From the NCBI GenBank assembly GCA_963741985.1, contig CAVUKD010000004.1, positions 124,001 to 188,000 on the forward strand: a stretch of 64,000 nucleotides of DNA, given 5' to 3'. How positions within the stretch are numbered: position 1 is the first letter of the stretch; each line of letters begins with the position of its first letter. The notes under the pieces are model-generated. The model was not told where the DNA came from. It saw only the letters and a program-made list of their open reading frames with translations, and made no database searches. Below are positions 25,494-35,537 of this stretch, one piece after another. The position numbers were made by a program, and so were the translations under genes. Source of the DNA: Cryomorpha sp963741985. GTDB taxonomy: Bacteria > Bacteroidota > Bacteroidia > Flavobacteriales_D > Cryomorphaceae.

Positions 25494-27395
25494 TCACTTA
25501 TAAACCCGCACATCCGTTGGATACTTGATCTTATAATCAAACGCTAATTTCTGAGAACTGCCTGCCGGAATCTTCAGCTTCCAAGTAAGTTTTCCGGTTT
25601 TATCATCGAGTTTGGCATTCCCGTAATCACCCCGGTTTACCTCAATCGATTTTACTTCAGAGAGCGGAAACTGATCGAGCACTTCTATCTCAATGGGCAC
25701 GGGTTTATTGTTTCGTACATTCAGCTCCCAGCCTACTGTTTCGCGAACGGTATTGCCAAATACGCTTTTGTCGTTCAATTCTTTATTGCCTTCTCGGCTC
25801 ACGGTAATATTGCGGTCACGTCCGAGGGAGACTTCCAGCGTATCTTTCGTAGAATTCACATCGACATACGCATCGCCGGTATAGGCACCCTGATAGTAGA
25901 TACTCGAATTTCCTGAAAGGAGATTGAGCTTCGACCAATCCGGGATACGCGCAATGAGGTATACATCGCTGTCGTATTTTGGAATCGTCTGATAGGTGTA
26001 ATTCGCAGTGATTTCCTCGTCTTTGATGGCGATGAGGTAATCGATGCCGTTTGATGGAATGGTATATGGAGCTTTTATTGTATATGCTATTTGATTTGGC
26101 GTAAGCTGCATGGTGGGCGCGGAAGTATCCGAAGATTGATTCATATTGATGTAAATATTCTTAGTTTTAAGACCCGCCTGTTTTGAGAGCATGGGAGCGG
26201 CATCATATTGGCGATCGTCCGATATTTCTTCTTCGTAAACTATATCAGCCGAACTTAATGCCATATCAAAATTCTGATTTTGGTCTGGTGCGATATAAAT
26301 CTGCGTAGCATATGAGGGGTTATACCCCACAAAACTTGCTTGAATAGTATACGAACCCGAAGCCACCGGCTTAATGGTGTAGCGACCGCTTGCATCGGTC
26401 ACGGCACCGCGGGGCTGGATTCCATTTGCGGTAAGCGAAATATTGGCGAAAGCCAAAGGCTCACCCGAATTGGCATCTGTCACTTGGCCTGATATTGAAC
26501 CCTGACCATGAGGTGTCTTCGGTGCAGGACGATACGGCATTCGGTTGAGATACCAGGGCTGCAGTTCGGGAGCTGTACCGCTCATATCAGGGTAACCCGA
26601 GGAGAGCGTCATATCGACATTTTCCCAATCTTCACCCGACGATTGATACACATTTGCGTTGTAGTTCACCACAATAGGGTCTGTGATCTCGCTTACGCGA
26701 AAATCATAAAGCGGATCCCAGCCGGCAGCGTCTACAAAATAGGTGCATTCTAAGTTTCCGGAATAAGCGGAAGAAGCATCGACCGAAAGGACAATTTCGC
26801 TTTTGGTAATCCGACTTTCAGAAGTGAGCCGGTTGAGCCGCACATTCAGGGCTTGCGTGCTATCCTTAACCGCTTTTACCGAAAGGCCAATCTTCAATTT
26901 TCCGGTACGGATGGCATTAAGTCGCTTCCGGTAAAAGTCAGCAGCCTCCTGAATCTGAGCTACGGTAGCGCCTTTCGTATTGTTCTGAAAATTCATATTA
27001 TCCATCAGAAGCTTCTCTTCCACATCGTAGACATTTTGCTCGTTGAGGAGGGTTTTGGTGCGGTATTCTAACTGGTCGAGCTGACCTTTGAGAGCTGCTA
27101 TTTTTTTGTCATTCGCTTTATCGTCGGGTTGAGCCAATCGGTGATTTACAGAGAGTATGGTCAATCCTTTGCCTGCTTTTACCTCTATCCGATCGGGGTT
27201 TAGCTGGGAGGTCAGTCCGGTGAGTATTACGATTTGCTTGCCCGGCTGAAGGCGTGGTTTTGCCTTTCGGGAAATGCGAGCACCTTGAAAATACACCGTT
27301 ACCAATTCGATATCCGATTTGAGTTTGGTGGTATCTACTTGAGAAAAAGCAAATTGAGAAAAAACGAGGAGAAGAAGGGATAGATAGATTTTCAT
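25494..27395 (-). CDS. DUF4139 (mucoidy-inhibitor MuiA-like) protein with inserted CarboxypepD_reg domain
   Basis: This 633-residue exported protein has a signal peptide (1-18, ending AFSQ). The N-terminal DUF4140-type region (VTVYFQGARISRKAK) is followed by a long coiled coil (about 85-190). The DUF4139 beta-rich region starts near ECTYFVDAAGWDPLYDFRV. Between about residues 298 and 385 a carboxypeptidase-regulatory-like Ig domain is inserted (SISGQVTDANSGEPLAFANI). It precedes an acidic stretch and the rest of DUF4139, which ends with the LTWKLKIPAGSSQKLAFDYKI-type strand pattern shortened here to its visible core GSSQKLAF. The function of the family is unknown; envelope location is likely. 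It stands alone on the minus strand. Confidence 0.9.
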   Translation of the reverse strand: MKIYLSLLLLVFSQFAFSQVDTTKLKSDIELVTVYFQGARISRKAKPRLQPGKQIVILTGLTSQLNPDRIEVKAGKGLTILSVNHRLAQPDDKANDKKIAALKGQLDQLEYRTKTLLNEQNVYDVEEKLLMDNMNFQNNTKGATVAQIQEAADFYRKRLNAIRTGKLKIGLSVKAVKDSTQALNVRLNRLTSESRITKSEIVLSVDASSAYSGNLECTYFVDAAGWDPLYDFRVSEITDPIVVNYNANVYQSSGEDWENVDMTLSSGYPDMSGTAPELQPWYLNRMPYRPAPKTPHGQGSISGQVTDANSGEPLAFANISLTANGIQPRGAVTDASGRYTIKPVASGSYTIQASFVGYNPSYATQIYIAPDQNQNFDMALSSADIVYEEEISDDRQYDAAPMLSKQAGLKTKNIYINMNQSSDTSAPTMQLTPNQIAYTIKAPYTIPSNGIDYLIAIKDEEITANYTYQTIPKYDSDVYLIARIPDWSKLNLLSGNSSIYYQGAYTGDAYVDVNSTKDTLEVSLGRDRNITVSREGNKELNDKSVFGNTVRETVGWELNVRNNKPVPIEIEVLDQFPLSEVKSIEVNRGDYGNAKLDDKTGKLTWKLKIPAGSSQKLAFDYKIKYPTDVRVYK

Positions 27396-28061
27396 GGGAT
27401 AAATATGTGTTTATTTAATGGAAATACACGGTGAGGTGGCAAAGGTTCATTCTGAAGATAGATAAATTTCAATATTTCCATAAAAATGGAAAAAATAACA
27501 GAATTAAGGCCTGCGTCTCGCTGATTTGCAATGTTATAGAATAATTAAATGTTCAAAGGTTCAATTTAACAAAATCCCTAACGTTCCATCTAGCACTGAA
27601 CCCAGCATTTTACAAAATCCATTTAGCAGGTTTGTCTGGGCCACATCAACTAAAAATTATCACCCACAAATATTAAAATTTTCGAAGGATCATAAAAACC
27701 TGATTTCATTGGAATTAAGTTAATCAATAGATCCATTCCGCTGATATTTCTGATGGTGCATCTGCAACTTTTAGTAACGTTAGTTTTCCTATTTTCTGAA
27801 TCTGTTCGTCAATGACGAGACAATCCTATCCAGATATAATTCACTCCTGTTTTCGACAATTCCAAAATCTAAATTTAAATAGCTCTTTGGAATTCGTATA
27901 TAACAGTCAATCAATTGCTAACATCTCCTTAAAGCACTTCACCTCAGCGATTACCTATCAAAGGATAGAAAATGACTATGAATATAAATCATTCCTGCCT
28001 ACCAATTCCTTTCCTTTGCAAATTAGTTTACACTGCAAACTATTTCAAGAATAACAATAAG
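27396..28061. other. intergenic region upstream of the MarR operon
   Basis: This is AT-rich DNA between divergent transcription units. Short frames at 27526-27723 and 27812-28054 have no signal, start context or protein-like composition, so I treat them as chance. Regulatory sites for the RND operon are expected here, but I see no definite operator. Confidence 0.5.
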
Positions 28062-28547
28062 ATGGCAGCATTTTCAGATCAAATACCTTTAGGGCGTGTT
28101 TTTGGCGATTTGGCCAAAGAATATGTCGGGATTTTTAATCACCGCTTAGAACATTTACCGATCAATCGGTATTACTATGCTTTGATTGTGATCGATACGT
28201 ATCAAGGAGATCTGAGCCAGACCACCCTTGGTGATGAGCTCTATCTCGACAAGGCATCAGTTGTTCGGATGCTTGATTACCTCGAAGAGGCTGGATGTAT
28301 TACAAGGTGCCAAAATCCCTGCGACCGCCGCGCCCATATATTGACCCTCACGGACAAGGCACGTAAAATGATTCCTGAAATTGAAAATGCTATTCAGGAT
28401 ACAAACGGAATTTGCATGAAGAAATTTAAAGAGAAAAACATCGCTGAATTTGAAGATGATTTGAATCTGGTGATGGAAAATTTGCAGCGCGAACCCAAAA
28501 ATCAGTTCAAAATTCACATGATAAAAAATGAACACAAAGACGTTTAA
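28062..28547 (+). CDS. MarR-family transcriptional regulator
   Basis: This is a 161-residue winged-helix regulator. The recognition region includes TTLGDELYLDKASVVRMLDYLEEAGCI, seen here as a helix-turn-helix around residues 55-80 (LYLDKASVVRMLDYL), and the wing has NPCDRRAHILTLT. MarR proteins usually repress adjacent efflux genes until a small ligand binds. An upstream in-frame extension exists, but MAAFSDQIPLG is the natural N-terminus. It overlaps the adaptor gene by 20 bases, so it is the first gene of the efflux operon. Confidence 0.92.
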   Translation: MAAFSDQIPLGRVFGDLAKEYVGIFNHRLEHLPINRYYYALIVIDTYQGDLSQTTLGDELYLDKASVVRMLDYLEEAGCITRCQNPCDRRAHILTLTDKARKMIPEIENAIQDTNGICMKKFKEKNIAEFEDDLNLVMENLQREPKNQFKIHMIKNEHKDV

Positions 28548-29592
28548 AATAGGTATAGGAAGTCTGATTGCTCTTTTGCTCATGGCTTGTGGCGATGATA
28601 AACCGAATATCACTTCACCGCTGGACAATGGTGTGATGGTAGTAGATTATGCGGTGGTGAAGCCCACGGTGGTGTCCAATGTGCTTAATATTTCGGGTAC
28701 GCTTTTAGCGACAGAGTCGGCTATGCTAAGTGCCCAGTCGGCGGGAAAAGTGACCGACATCTTATTTGAAGAAGGTGAAGCAGTGCAAAAGGGACAAATT
28801 CTGGTTCGGTTGGACGACCGCGCGCTGCGTGCACAACAAAAAATGCTGGAAGCCCAAGTCAAAACTGCTCAGAAAGATCTCGATCGGAAACAACAACTTG
28901 CGGATATACAAGGGGTAAGCGCTTCAGATATCGATGATGCAAACCTTAAAGTGTCAGATATTCAGGCTCAAAAAGATGAGATAGACGTACAAATAGATCA
29001 TACCACGATTCGTGCTCCATTTTCTGGAATCATTGGATTGCGCAGCGTAAGTGTAGGTGCGTATCTTGCATCGGGTGATCCGGTTGCTCAATTGGTGAAG
29101 CGCGATCCATTGAAGCTGGAATTTGACGTTCCTGAAAAATACGCCACTCAGGTGAAAGTGGGGCAAGTGGTAAGATTTACCCTCGATGGAAGCCAGGAAA
29201 TATTTGATGCAAAGGTGTATGCAGCCGCTTCGGCTATCAATGCCTCCACCCGCGCTTTAAGTGTAAGAGCTAAAGCAGCTAACAGGGACGGTAAGCTTAT
29301 TCCGGGTGCTTTTGCAAATATCACCATTTCACTCGATAGCATTCCCGATGGATTATTGATTCCTACGGATGCTATTGTGCCCAAACTCAATGATCAAATG
29401 GTGTTTCAGATCAAAGATGGTACAGTACACGAAGTACCGGTTCAAACTGGAATTCGCAAAACTTCGACGGTGCAAATTACCAAAGGTTTGCAAGCAGGCG
29501 ACACAATTATGATCTCCGGATTGCTGCAGGCTCGTGAAGGACTGTCCGTTAAAGCCGGAAAAAAAATCACCCTTGAATCGCTGGAGCAATAG
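28528..29592 (+). CDS. RND efflux periplasmic adaptor (HlyD/AcrA family)
   Basis: This is a 354-residue lipoprotein (lipobox LLMAC, Cys21). A membrane-fusion fold follows: a barrel-sandwich/lipoyl half (AGKVTDILFEEGEAVQKGQIL), a short helical hairpin (about residues 105-150) and the second lipoyl half (TTIRAPFSGIIGLRSVSVG). A beta-barrel and a membrane-proximal domain complete it. It bridges the inner-membrane pump and the outer-membrane channel encoded just downstream. The pump gene follows after 3 bases. Confidence 0.95.
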   Translation: MNTKTFKIGIGSLIALLLMACGDDKPNITSPLDNGVMVVDYAVVKPTVVSNVLNISGTLLATESAMLSAQSAGKVTDILFEEGEAVQKGQILVRLDDRALRAQQKMLEAQVKTAQKDLDRKQQLADIQGVSASDIDDANLKVSDIQAQKDEIDVQIDHTTIRAPFSGIIGLRSVSVGAYLASGDPVAQLVKRDPLKLEFDVPEKYATQVKVGQVVRFTLDGSQEIFDAKVYAAASAINASTRALSVRAKAANRDGKLIPGAFANITISLDSIPDGLLIPTDAIVPKLNDQMVFQIKDGTVHEVPVQTGIRKTSTVQITKGLQAGDTIMISGLLQAREGLSVKAGKKITLESLEQ

Positions 29593-29595
29593 ACA

Positions 29596-32500
29596 ATGAA
29601 TTTATCCGTACTCAGTATAAAACGCCCCGTGCTCGCAACAGTTTTTGCGATTGTAATCGTAATATTCGGTTTTATCGGATTCTCGTACTTGGGTATTCGC
29701 GAATTTCCCAGTGTCGATCCACCCATCGTTACAGTTACCACGAACTACATCGGTTCGAGTGCCGATATTATTGAATCACAGATTACCGAACCTCTTGAGG
29801 AAGAAATCAATAGTGTAAGCGGTATAAAAACATTGAGCTCGATCAGCGCAGATGGACGAAGCACCATCAAAGTTGAGTTTGATCTGGGCGTGGATATGGA
29901 CAATGCCGCCAACGATATTCGCGACAAGGTTTCCCAAGCAGTTAGGAACCTGCCACCTGATGCAGATCCGCCAATTGTTCAAAAATCCGATGCCGATGCA
30001 CAGACTATTTTTGCATTGACGGTTCAGAGTAAGCAGCGCAATTTGCTCGAGCTCTCGGATATAGGTCTGAATATTTTCAAAGAGCAAATCCAAACCATTC
30101 CCGGAATCAGTGATGTAGCCATCTGGGGAGATAAACGCTACTCTATGCGTTTAGAAATGGATCCGAACTTGCTGGCTTCGTACAAACTTACTCCGCTCGA
30201 TATTCGCAATGCCTTGTTGGCACAAAATGTCGAGTTGCCTTCAGGCCGAATAGAAGGATACCGCACCGAATTGGTGATACGAACCTTTGGTCGGCTCACA
30301 ACAGAAGAGGATTTCAACAATATGATCATTGCCGAACGCGATGGAAGGTTGGTCAAACTCAAAGATATAGGCCATGCTATGCTGGCACCACAGAATGAGC
30401 GAACTCTCCTTCGGGGGAATGGTGGAATACCGATGATCGGTATTGCCATCCGGCCGCAACCGGGTGCCAATTATATCGAGATTGTCGATAAAGTTTATGA
30501 CCGGGTCGAGCAGATCAAAAAACAACTCCCGGAAGACATAAAGCTCGGAGTCGCCTTTGACAATACAGAGCAAATTCGCAAAGCAATTGAAGAGGTTGAA
30601 GAAACCGTATTTATCTCTTTTGGATTGGTGGTATTGGTTATTTTCTTTTTTTTACGCAGCTGGCGTAGTACCTTGATTCCGATTATTGCTATTCCGATAT
30701 CTCTTATCGGCTCCTTCTTTGTAATGTATATCGCCGGATTCTCGATCAATATTCTCACTTTGCTTGCTATTGTATTGGCCACGGGGCTGGTAGTAGATGA
30801 TGCGATCGTCGTCATGGAGAATATTTACGCTAAAATTGAACAGGGTCAAGACCGTATTCAGGCGGCATTTTCGGGATCGCGCGAAATATTCTTTGCGATT
30901 ATTTCGACGACCATTACGCTGGTAGCGGTTTTCCTTCCGGTCATATTTCTGCAGGGTGTTACCGGTAGGCTCTTTCGCGAATTTGGGGTTGTAGTGGCGG
31001 GAAGTGTCGTCATTTCAGCTTTCGTAAGTTTAAGTCTCACTCCTATGATGAGCTCACGGATTTTGAAAAAGTCAACTCCGAAGAGCAATTTGGGTGGAAA
31101 AATAGAAGTTTGGCTGAAGAATCTCGGCGATAATTACCGTAAGTCGCTCACCAATTTTATGCGCAACCGTTGGGTTTCCTTTTTAATTCTTGCGCTCACC
31201 ACTGGTTTGATCTTCGGGTTGGGAAGTCTTCTTCAGTCTGAGCTCGCCCCGCAAGAAGATAAAAGCCGTTTCCGAATGTTTGCCACAGCTCCCGAAGGTA
31301 CTTCCTATGAGCGGATGGATGCGTATGTGAAAGAAATGGTAGCCATGGTCGATTCTTTGCCCGAGCGTCGTAGCCTCATTGCTGTTACTTCTCCCGGTTT
31401 TGGTTCTTCCAATTCGATCAACTCAGGATTTGTCAGCGTTTCGCTCGTGCTACCCGCCGATCGTGACCGCAGCCAGAATGAAATAGCGAATGAAATATCA
31501 AAGCTTGTCCGAAAAGATAATTTTGCCCGCACCTTCGTAACCCAGGAACAAACTATTTCTGTAGGTGGAAGCTTTGGTCAACTCCCGGTTCAATTTGTTG
31601 TGCAAGCAAATACAGTTGATCAACTTAAAGAAATTATTCCTGAGTTTTTGGAAAAGGCGCGCGCCACGGGCAAATTTGATGTTGTCGACCTCGATTTAAA
31701 ATTCAACAAACCTGAATTGAAAGTAGAAATAGACCGTGACAAGGCGCGCGAAATGGGTGTAGAAGTGGCCGATATTGCCGAAACGCTTCAGTTGTTGTAT
31801 AGCGGTCAGCGATTCGGATATTTTATTAAAAAAGGAAAACAGTACTGGGTAATTGGTCAGGCCAAGCGAACCGCACGCGATGAACCTTCCGATTTGGCTA
31901 AGGTAACTGTGCGCAACAATGAGGGCGAGCCAATTCAAATAGACAATCTTGTCAATATCAGCTTTCAAAGCAGTAGTCCACAATTATATCGATACAACCG
32001 TTTTGCTTCGGCAACTTTTTCGGCTGCGACGAAGGAAGGACTTACCATTGGCGATGGAATTGCGGCTATGCAAGGAGTGGCAGACGAGGTGCTAAATGAC
32101 ACTTATACCACCAGTCTGGCCGGTGTTTCCCAAGAATTTAGCGAAAGCTCAGGAAGCCTCATTTTTGCATTCTTACTAGCCATCATACTCATTTATCTTG
32201 CACTTTCGGCCCAGTTTGAGAGTTTCAGAGATCCACTCACTATTTTGCTCACCGTACCACTTGCGATTGGTGGAGCCGTTGCAGCACTTTGGATTTTTGG
32301 TCATACTCTCAATATTTTCAGCGAAATAGGGATGATTGTGCTTGTGGGAATTGTTACCAAAAACGGAATTTTGATCGTAGAGTTTGCCAATCAACGAAGG
32401 CTTCAGGGGCTCACTATTAAGGAAGCAGCTATCGATGCTGCAGCCCAACGTTTCCGACCGATCCTGATGACCAGTTTGGCTACCATTCTCGGTGCACTGC

Positions 32501-32688
32501 CTATTGCACTTGCCCTCGGTGGTGCCTCCACAAGCCGGATTCCAATGGGGGTGGCGATTATAGGTGGTCTCGCTTTTTCATTGATTCTCACCCTTTATGT
32601 GATTCCCGGACTGTACACGTACATTACCCCAAAAGGGTCGAAAAAAGAAGTCGAAGAAATAATTGAAGAACCTGAACATGGCGCTTAA
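29596..32688 (+). CDS. RND multidrug efflux permease (AcrB/HAE1 family)
   Basis: This is a 1030-residue inner-membrane pump with the usual twelve transmembrane helices and two large periplasmic loops. TM1 opens at residue 10, and the N-terminal periplasmic start reads REFPSVDPPIVTV. The proton-relay Asp pair lies in TM4 (ATGLVVDDAIVVMENI). The TM10-11 region ends in LVGIVTKNGILIVEFAN. Full length and intact, it exports drugs, dyes, detergents or metabolites by proton motive force. The specific substrate cannot be read from sequence. Its last bases overlap the channel gene by 11. Confidence 0.96.
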   Translation: MNLSVLSIKRPVLATVFAIVIVIFGFIGFSYLGIREFPSVDPPIVTVTTNYIGSSADIIESQITEPLEEEINSVSGIKTLSSISADGRSTIKVEFDLGVDMDNAANDIRDKVSQAVRNLPPDADPPIVQKSDADAQTIFALTVQSKQRNLLELSDIGLNIFKEQIQTIPGISDVAIWGDKRYSMRLEMDPNLLASYKLTPLDIRNALLAQNVELPSGRIEGYRTELVIRTFGRLTTEEDFNNMIIAERDGRLVKLKDIGHAMLAPQNERTLLRGNGGIPMIGIAIRPQPGANYIEIVDKVYDRVEQIKKQLPEDIKLGVAFDNTEQIRKAIEEVEETVFISFGLVVLVIFFFLRSWRSTLIPIIAIPISLIGSFFVMYIAGFSINILTLLAIVLATGLVVDDAIVVMENIYAKIEQGQDRIQAAFSGSREIFFAIISTTITLVAVFLPVIFLQGVTGRLFREFGVVVAGSVVISAFVSLSLTPMMSSRILKKSTPKSNLGGKIEVWLKNLGDNYRKSLTNFMRNRWVSFLILALTTGLIFGLGSLLQSELAPQEDKSRFRMFATAPEGTSYERMDAYVKEMVAMVDSLPERRSLIAVTSPGFGSSNSINSGFVSVSLVLPADRDRSQNEIANEISKLVRKDNFARTFVTQEQTISVGGSFGQLPVQFVVQANTVDQLKEIIPEFLEKARATGKFDVVDLDLKFNKPELKVEIDRDKAREMGVEVADIAETLQLLYSGQRFGYFIKKGKQYWVIGQAKRTARDEPSDLAKVTVRNNEGEPIQIDNLVNISFQSSSPQLYRYNRFASATFSAATKEGLTIGDGIAAMQGVADEVLNDTYTTSLAGVSQEFSESSGSLIFAFLLAIILIYLALSAQFESFRDPLTILLTVPLAIGGAVAALWIFGHTLNIFSEIGMIVLVGIVTKNGILIVEFANQRRLQGLTIKEAAIDAAAQRFRPILMTSLATILGALPIALALGGASTSRIPMGVAIIGGLAFSLILTLYVIPGLYTYITPKGSKKEVEEIIEEPEHGA

Positions 32689-34006
32689 GACTTATATAAA
32701 AATATTGCTTATTACTTTTTGTGCAGCTCTTAGTGCAAAATTGAGTGCGCAGAATGAAATCGGTTTGAAAGATCTGCTGAATAACGCGCTGGAACAAAAC
32801 TACCAGATACAAATTGTAAAAAATAACAATGCGATAGCCGCAAATAGTAACACAATTGGCAACGCCGGAATGCTTCCTGATGTGAGTATCACTGCCGAGG
32901 AAAGGCTTGCCCTTGCCAACTCGAGGCAGAAATTTTTAACCGGTGAAACACAGAACGCCACGAATGCCAAAAGTACTGCCCTTAGTGCCAGTTTGGATGT
33001 AAACTGGATTGTATTCGATGGGCTGGCAATGTTTGCACGAAAGAATCAATTGGAGCAACTCGAGCAGCAGAGCAAGGAGCAGACGCGATACTACATAGAG
33101 CAGACCAGTTACGACCTGGCTACGGCTTATTACCGACTCAAACAAGAATCCGAATTGCTCGACGCTTACCGCCAGACGTTGTTAGTTTCGCAAACGCGTC
33201 TGAATTATGAAACGCGCGCTTTCGATATTGGTTCTGCAAGTGGCTTGGATGTTCAGCAAGCACTCGTGGATCGCAATACGGATAGCTCGATGGTGCTTAC
33301 GCAAAAAACTGCAATTCAGGAGCTGAATATTGAGATAAACCGGATAATGAACCGCGATTTGACTCAAACAATGCAGCCAGTCGATAGCATTTCACTTACC
33401 AAAAGTTTCGATTTGGTAAAACTCATGAACGACGTGAAAGCAAATAATGCCGAGCTCAATAGCCAGCAGTTAAATGAGTTGATCGCCCTAAGCGAATCGA
33501 AAATTGCAAAAGGAGCACTCTTTCCGGTAGTCGAACTTTTTGGAAATTATACCTATGACAAACGCGAGAGTGAAGCAGGTTTTCTCATTTCAAACCGCAG
33601 TTATGGACCTGATTTTGGAATTCGAGTTCGATTCAACCTTTTTTCAGGTAGCCAGGAACGCATACGCAGCCAAAATCTGAGTATCGAATCCGAGTCGGAA
33701 GGCTTACGCACGGATGAATTATCAACCCAACTTGAGGCTTCTACACGCGTCGCATATTTGCGCTGGAAAAGTGGACTGGAGCAAACCGATCTGGAAGAAA
33801 AAAGTGTGAAAGCAGCTGAGCAAGCGCTGGAGATCGCAGAAAAGCAATACGAACTTGGTACCCTTACGAATGTAGATTTTCGGGTTATTCAGCTCAATGC
33901 CGTGAATGCACATTCACGTTTTCTTCAAGCGCAGTTTGCCACCAAGACACGTGAATTGCAGCTTTACCGACTAAGCGGCAATCTGATGACACAGTTGTTT
34001 CAATAA
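32678..34006 (+). CDS. outer-membrane efflux channel (TolC family)
   Basis: This 442-residue product has a signal peptide ending in LSAQN (about residue 25) and two OEP repeats with long helices rich in Gln, Ala and Glu. The channel half-motifs GLKDLLNNALEQNYQIQI and YELGTLTNVDFRVIQL are typical of TolC proteins. It starts at the ATG at 32678, inside the end of the pump gene; a TTG at 32663 is less likely. It completes a tripartite efflux system with the two upstream genes. Confidence 0.94.
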   Translation: MALKTYIKILLITFCAALSAKLSAQNEIGLKDLLNNALEQNYQIQIVKNNNAIAANSNTIGNAGMLPDVSITAEERLALANSRQKFLTGETQNATNAKSTALSASLDVNWIVFDGLAMFARKNQLEQLEQQSKEQTRYYIEQTSYDLATAYYRLKQESELLDAYRQTLLVSQTRLNYETRAFDIGSASGLDVQQALVDRNTDSSMVLTQKTAIQELNIEINRIMNRDLTQTMQPVDSISLTKSFDLVKLMNDVKANNAELNSQQLNELIALSESKIAKGALFPVVELFGNYTYDKRESEAGFLISNRSYGPDFGIRVRFNLFSGSQERIRSQNLSIESESEGLRTDELSTQLEASTRVAYLRWKSGLEQTDLEEKSVKAAEQALEIAEKQYELGTLTNVDFRVIQLNAVNAHSRFLQAQFATKTRELQLYRLSGNLMTQLFQ

Positions 34007-34120
34007 TAGGAACTAAATTCTTCCATCGATAAAGCATTTCCCTTACCTCAATGCTTTGATAAAGTCAAAACGTTGAAGCGATTTCGCGACCAAATCAAAG
34101 CATGCTGAGGAATCATGCTT

Positions 34121-34549
34121 TCATTTAAAATAAAACCAGCGATAACCGGCATTCCGATCATCCTTACCCCTTGTGATTGTTACGTCTGAGATCAATATTT
34201 TCTTCACACCCGTAGCTATTATCTCGCGAATTGTATAATCGGAGAGATAATCGTTCCATTGCAAATATTCCTTCACATCGGCATTCGGATAGAATACCGT
34301 GAGACGGTACATGGTGATTTCTTCCCCGGATTCCATACCCCATAAAGTAATTGCATTCGAATTCGTAAACTGGCTCCAGGTAAGGGTGTCGGACGTAAGT
34401 CCCGCTAATCCGATTGACTTATTGTTATGCATTCGTTGATTGCGGAAAAGGCTATCATTTTTTGCCGTAAGGCTATACTTACTGTCCTGCGCATGGCACG
34501 ACAAACTCACACTGGTATAACACATGATGCCTAAAATGATATTTTTCAT
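34121..34549 (-). CDS. small secreted protein, perhaps GldM-C-terminal-like
   Basis: This 142-residue product from the ATG at 34549 has a signal peptide ending SCHAQ. The remainder looks all-beta. The stretch MYRLTVFYPNADVKEY followed by IIATGVKKILISDVTI recalls the repeated strand pattern at the C-terminus of GldM-like proteins of gliding/T9SS machines, but similarity is weak. It sits alone, opposite the TPR gene. A -7-like box with one mismatch (TATCTTTC) lies about 15-20 bases upstream. Confidence 0.6.
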   Translation of the reverse strand: MKNIILGIMCYTSVSLSCHAQDSKYSLTAKNDSLFRNQRMHNNKSIGLAGLTSDTLTWSQFTNSNAITLWGMESGEEITMYRLTVFYPNADVKEYLQWNDYLSDYTIREIIATGVKKILISDVTITRGKDDRNAGYRWFYFK

Positions 34550-34712
34550 TGTAACGTCAGTTAGTACGGGAAAGATAAACATTTATATTAGCCTATAGTG
34601 GTCTCTACCTATATGAGCATTGTGTATCTTCAATGGGTTTCTCTCTGCCCAAGTGGTGCATCCATTTGCTTTTCTTTCGTGAAACTGTGTGTTATCGGGA
34701 AGCATCATTTCG

Positions 34713-34720
34713 TACTTTTG
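34713..34720 (+). promoter_or_regulatory. -7 box 4 bases before the TPR protein ATG
   Basis: TACTTTTG then TAGA then ATG at 34725. It fixes the start at 34725 rather than an in-frame ATG at 34689, which would lie upstream of the promoter box. Confidence 0.6.
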
Positions 34721-34724
34721 TAGA

Positions 34725-35372
34725 ATGAAGTCTTCGATTTTCTTCGTTTTTATTCTCCTTTCGGGAATGCCTAATATTGCCGCGTCTCAACCCATTCGAG
34801 ACTTTTACGAAAGTAGCTTAAGCCTTTACAATAGTGGCAACACCGAACAGGCTCTTGCCAACGTCAACCAGTATCTCACCAATGAGCCCAACAGTGAAAA
34901 AGGCATCTACCTTCGTGCTTTTATCTATCTGCAGGAAGGAGAGAAAGATAAAGCACTGGCGGATTATACCCATTTGCTGAAATTGAATCCAAACCATATG
35001 GGAGCATTGACCAACCGCGCCTTGCTCCTGATGGAAAAAGAAAAATACACCGATGCACTCAAAGACCTCAACCAACGCGTATCCTTAAACGATATGGATT
35101 GGAAAGCCATCTTCGATCGGGGATATTGTAAAGGGCTGACCGGCGACAACGAAGGTGCAATAGCCGATTTTACGAAAGTAATACTACTCAACCCTCGCTA
35201 TGCTGAGGCTTACGCAAACCGTGGCTATTCCAAAATAAATGAACTTACCAACGGCGGAGTAATACGTCCTGCACCGAGCCAAACCGAAGACGCCTGCAGC
35301 GACCTTGAAAAAGCTCGCGCCATGGGTGACTCCACCGTTACTAAGATGATAAATCTGTATTGTAGAGAATAG
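34725..35372 (+). CDS. exported TPR-repeat protein
   Basis: This is a 215-residue product with a signal peptide ending AASQP (about residue 22). Four to five tetratricopeptide repeats follow (for example GNTEQALANVNQYL, GEKDKALADYTHLLKLNP and NEGAIADFTKVILLNP). A C-terminal CSDLEKARAMGD motif, common in Sel1/TPR tails, closes it. Such proteins act as periplasmic scaffolds. No partner is adjacent. The start follows from the position of the -7 box. Confidence 0.88.
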   Translation: MKSSIFFVFILLSGMPNIAASQPIRDFYESSLSLYNSGNTEQALANVNQYLTNEPNSEKGIYLRAFIYLQEGEKDKALADYTHLLKLNPNHMGALTNRALLLMEKEKYTDALKDLNQRVSLNDMDWKAIFDRGYCKGLTGDNEGAIADFTKVILLNPRYAEAYANRGYSKINELTNGGVIRPAPSQTEDACSDLEKARAMGDSTVTKMINLYCRE

Positions 35373-35537
35373 ATTTAAACTCAGATTGTTTATGCAACCG
35401 AAGTTTAGAGAAGTACAATTTCATAATTCAACTCTTCAATAATAACCCTTGGGAATACCACGAACAAAAACACGTATGGCCAATGACTTATTGATTTTTC
35501 AAATCTCGTGACCTACGACTTGCAACTTGAGACTTTT

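Noticed and set aside
27526..28054. Two plus-strand frames of 65 and 80 codons before the MarR gene
   Set aside because: No signal, family motif, start context or protein-like composition; they lie in AT-rich regulatory DNA.
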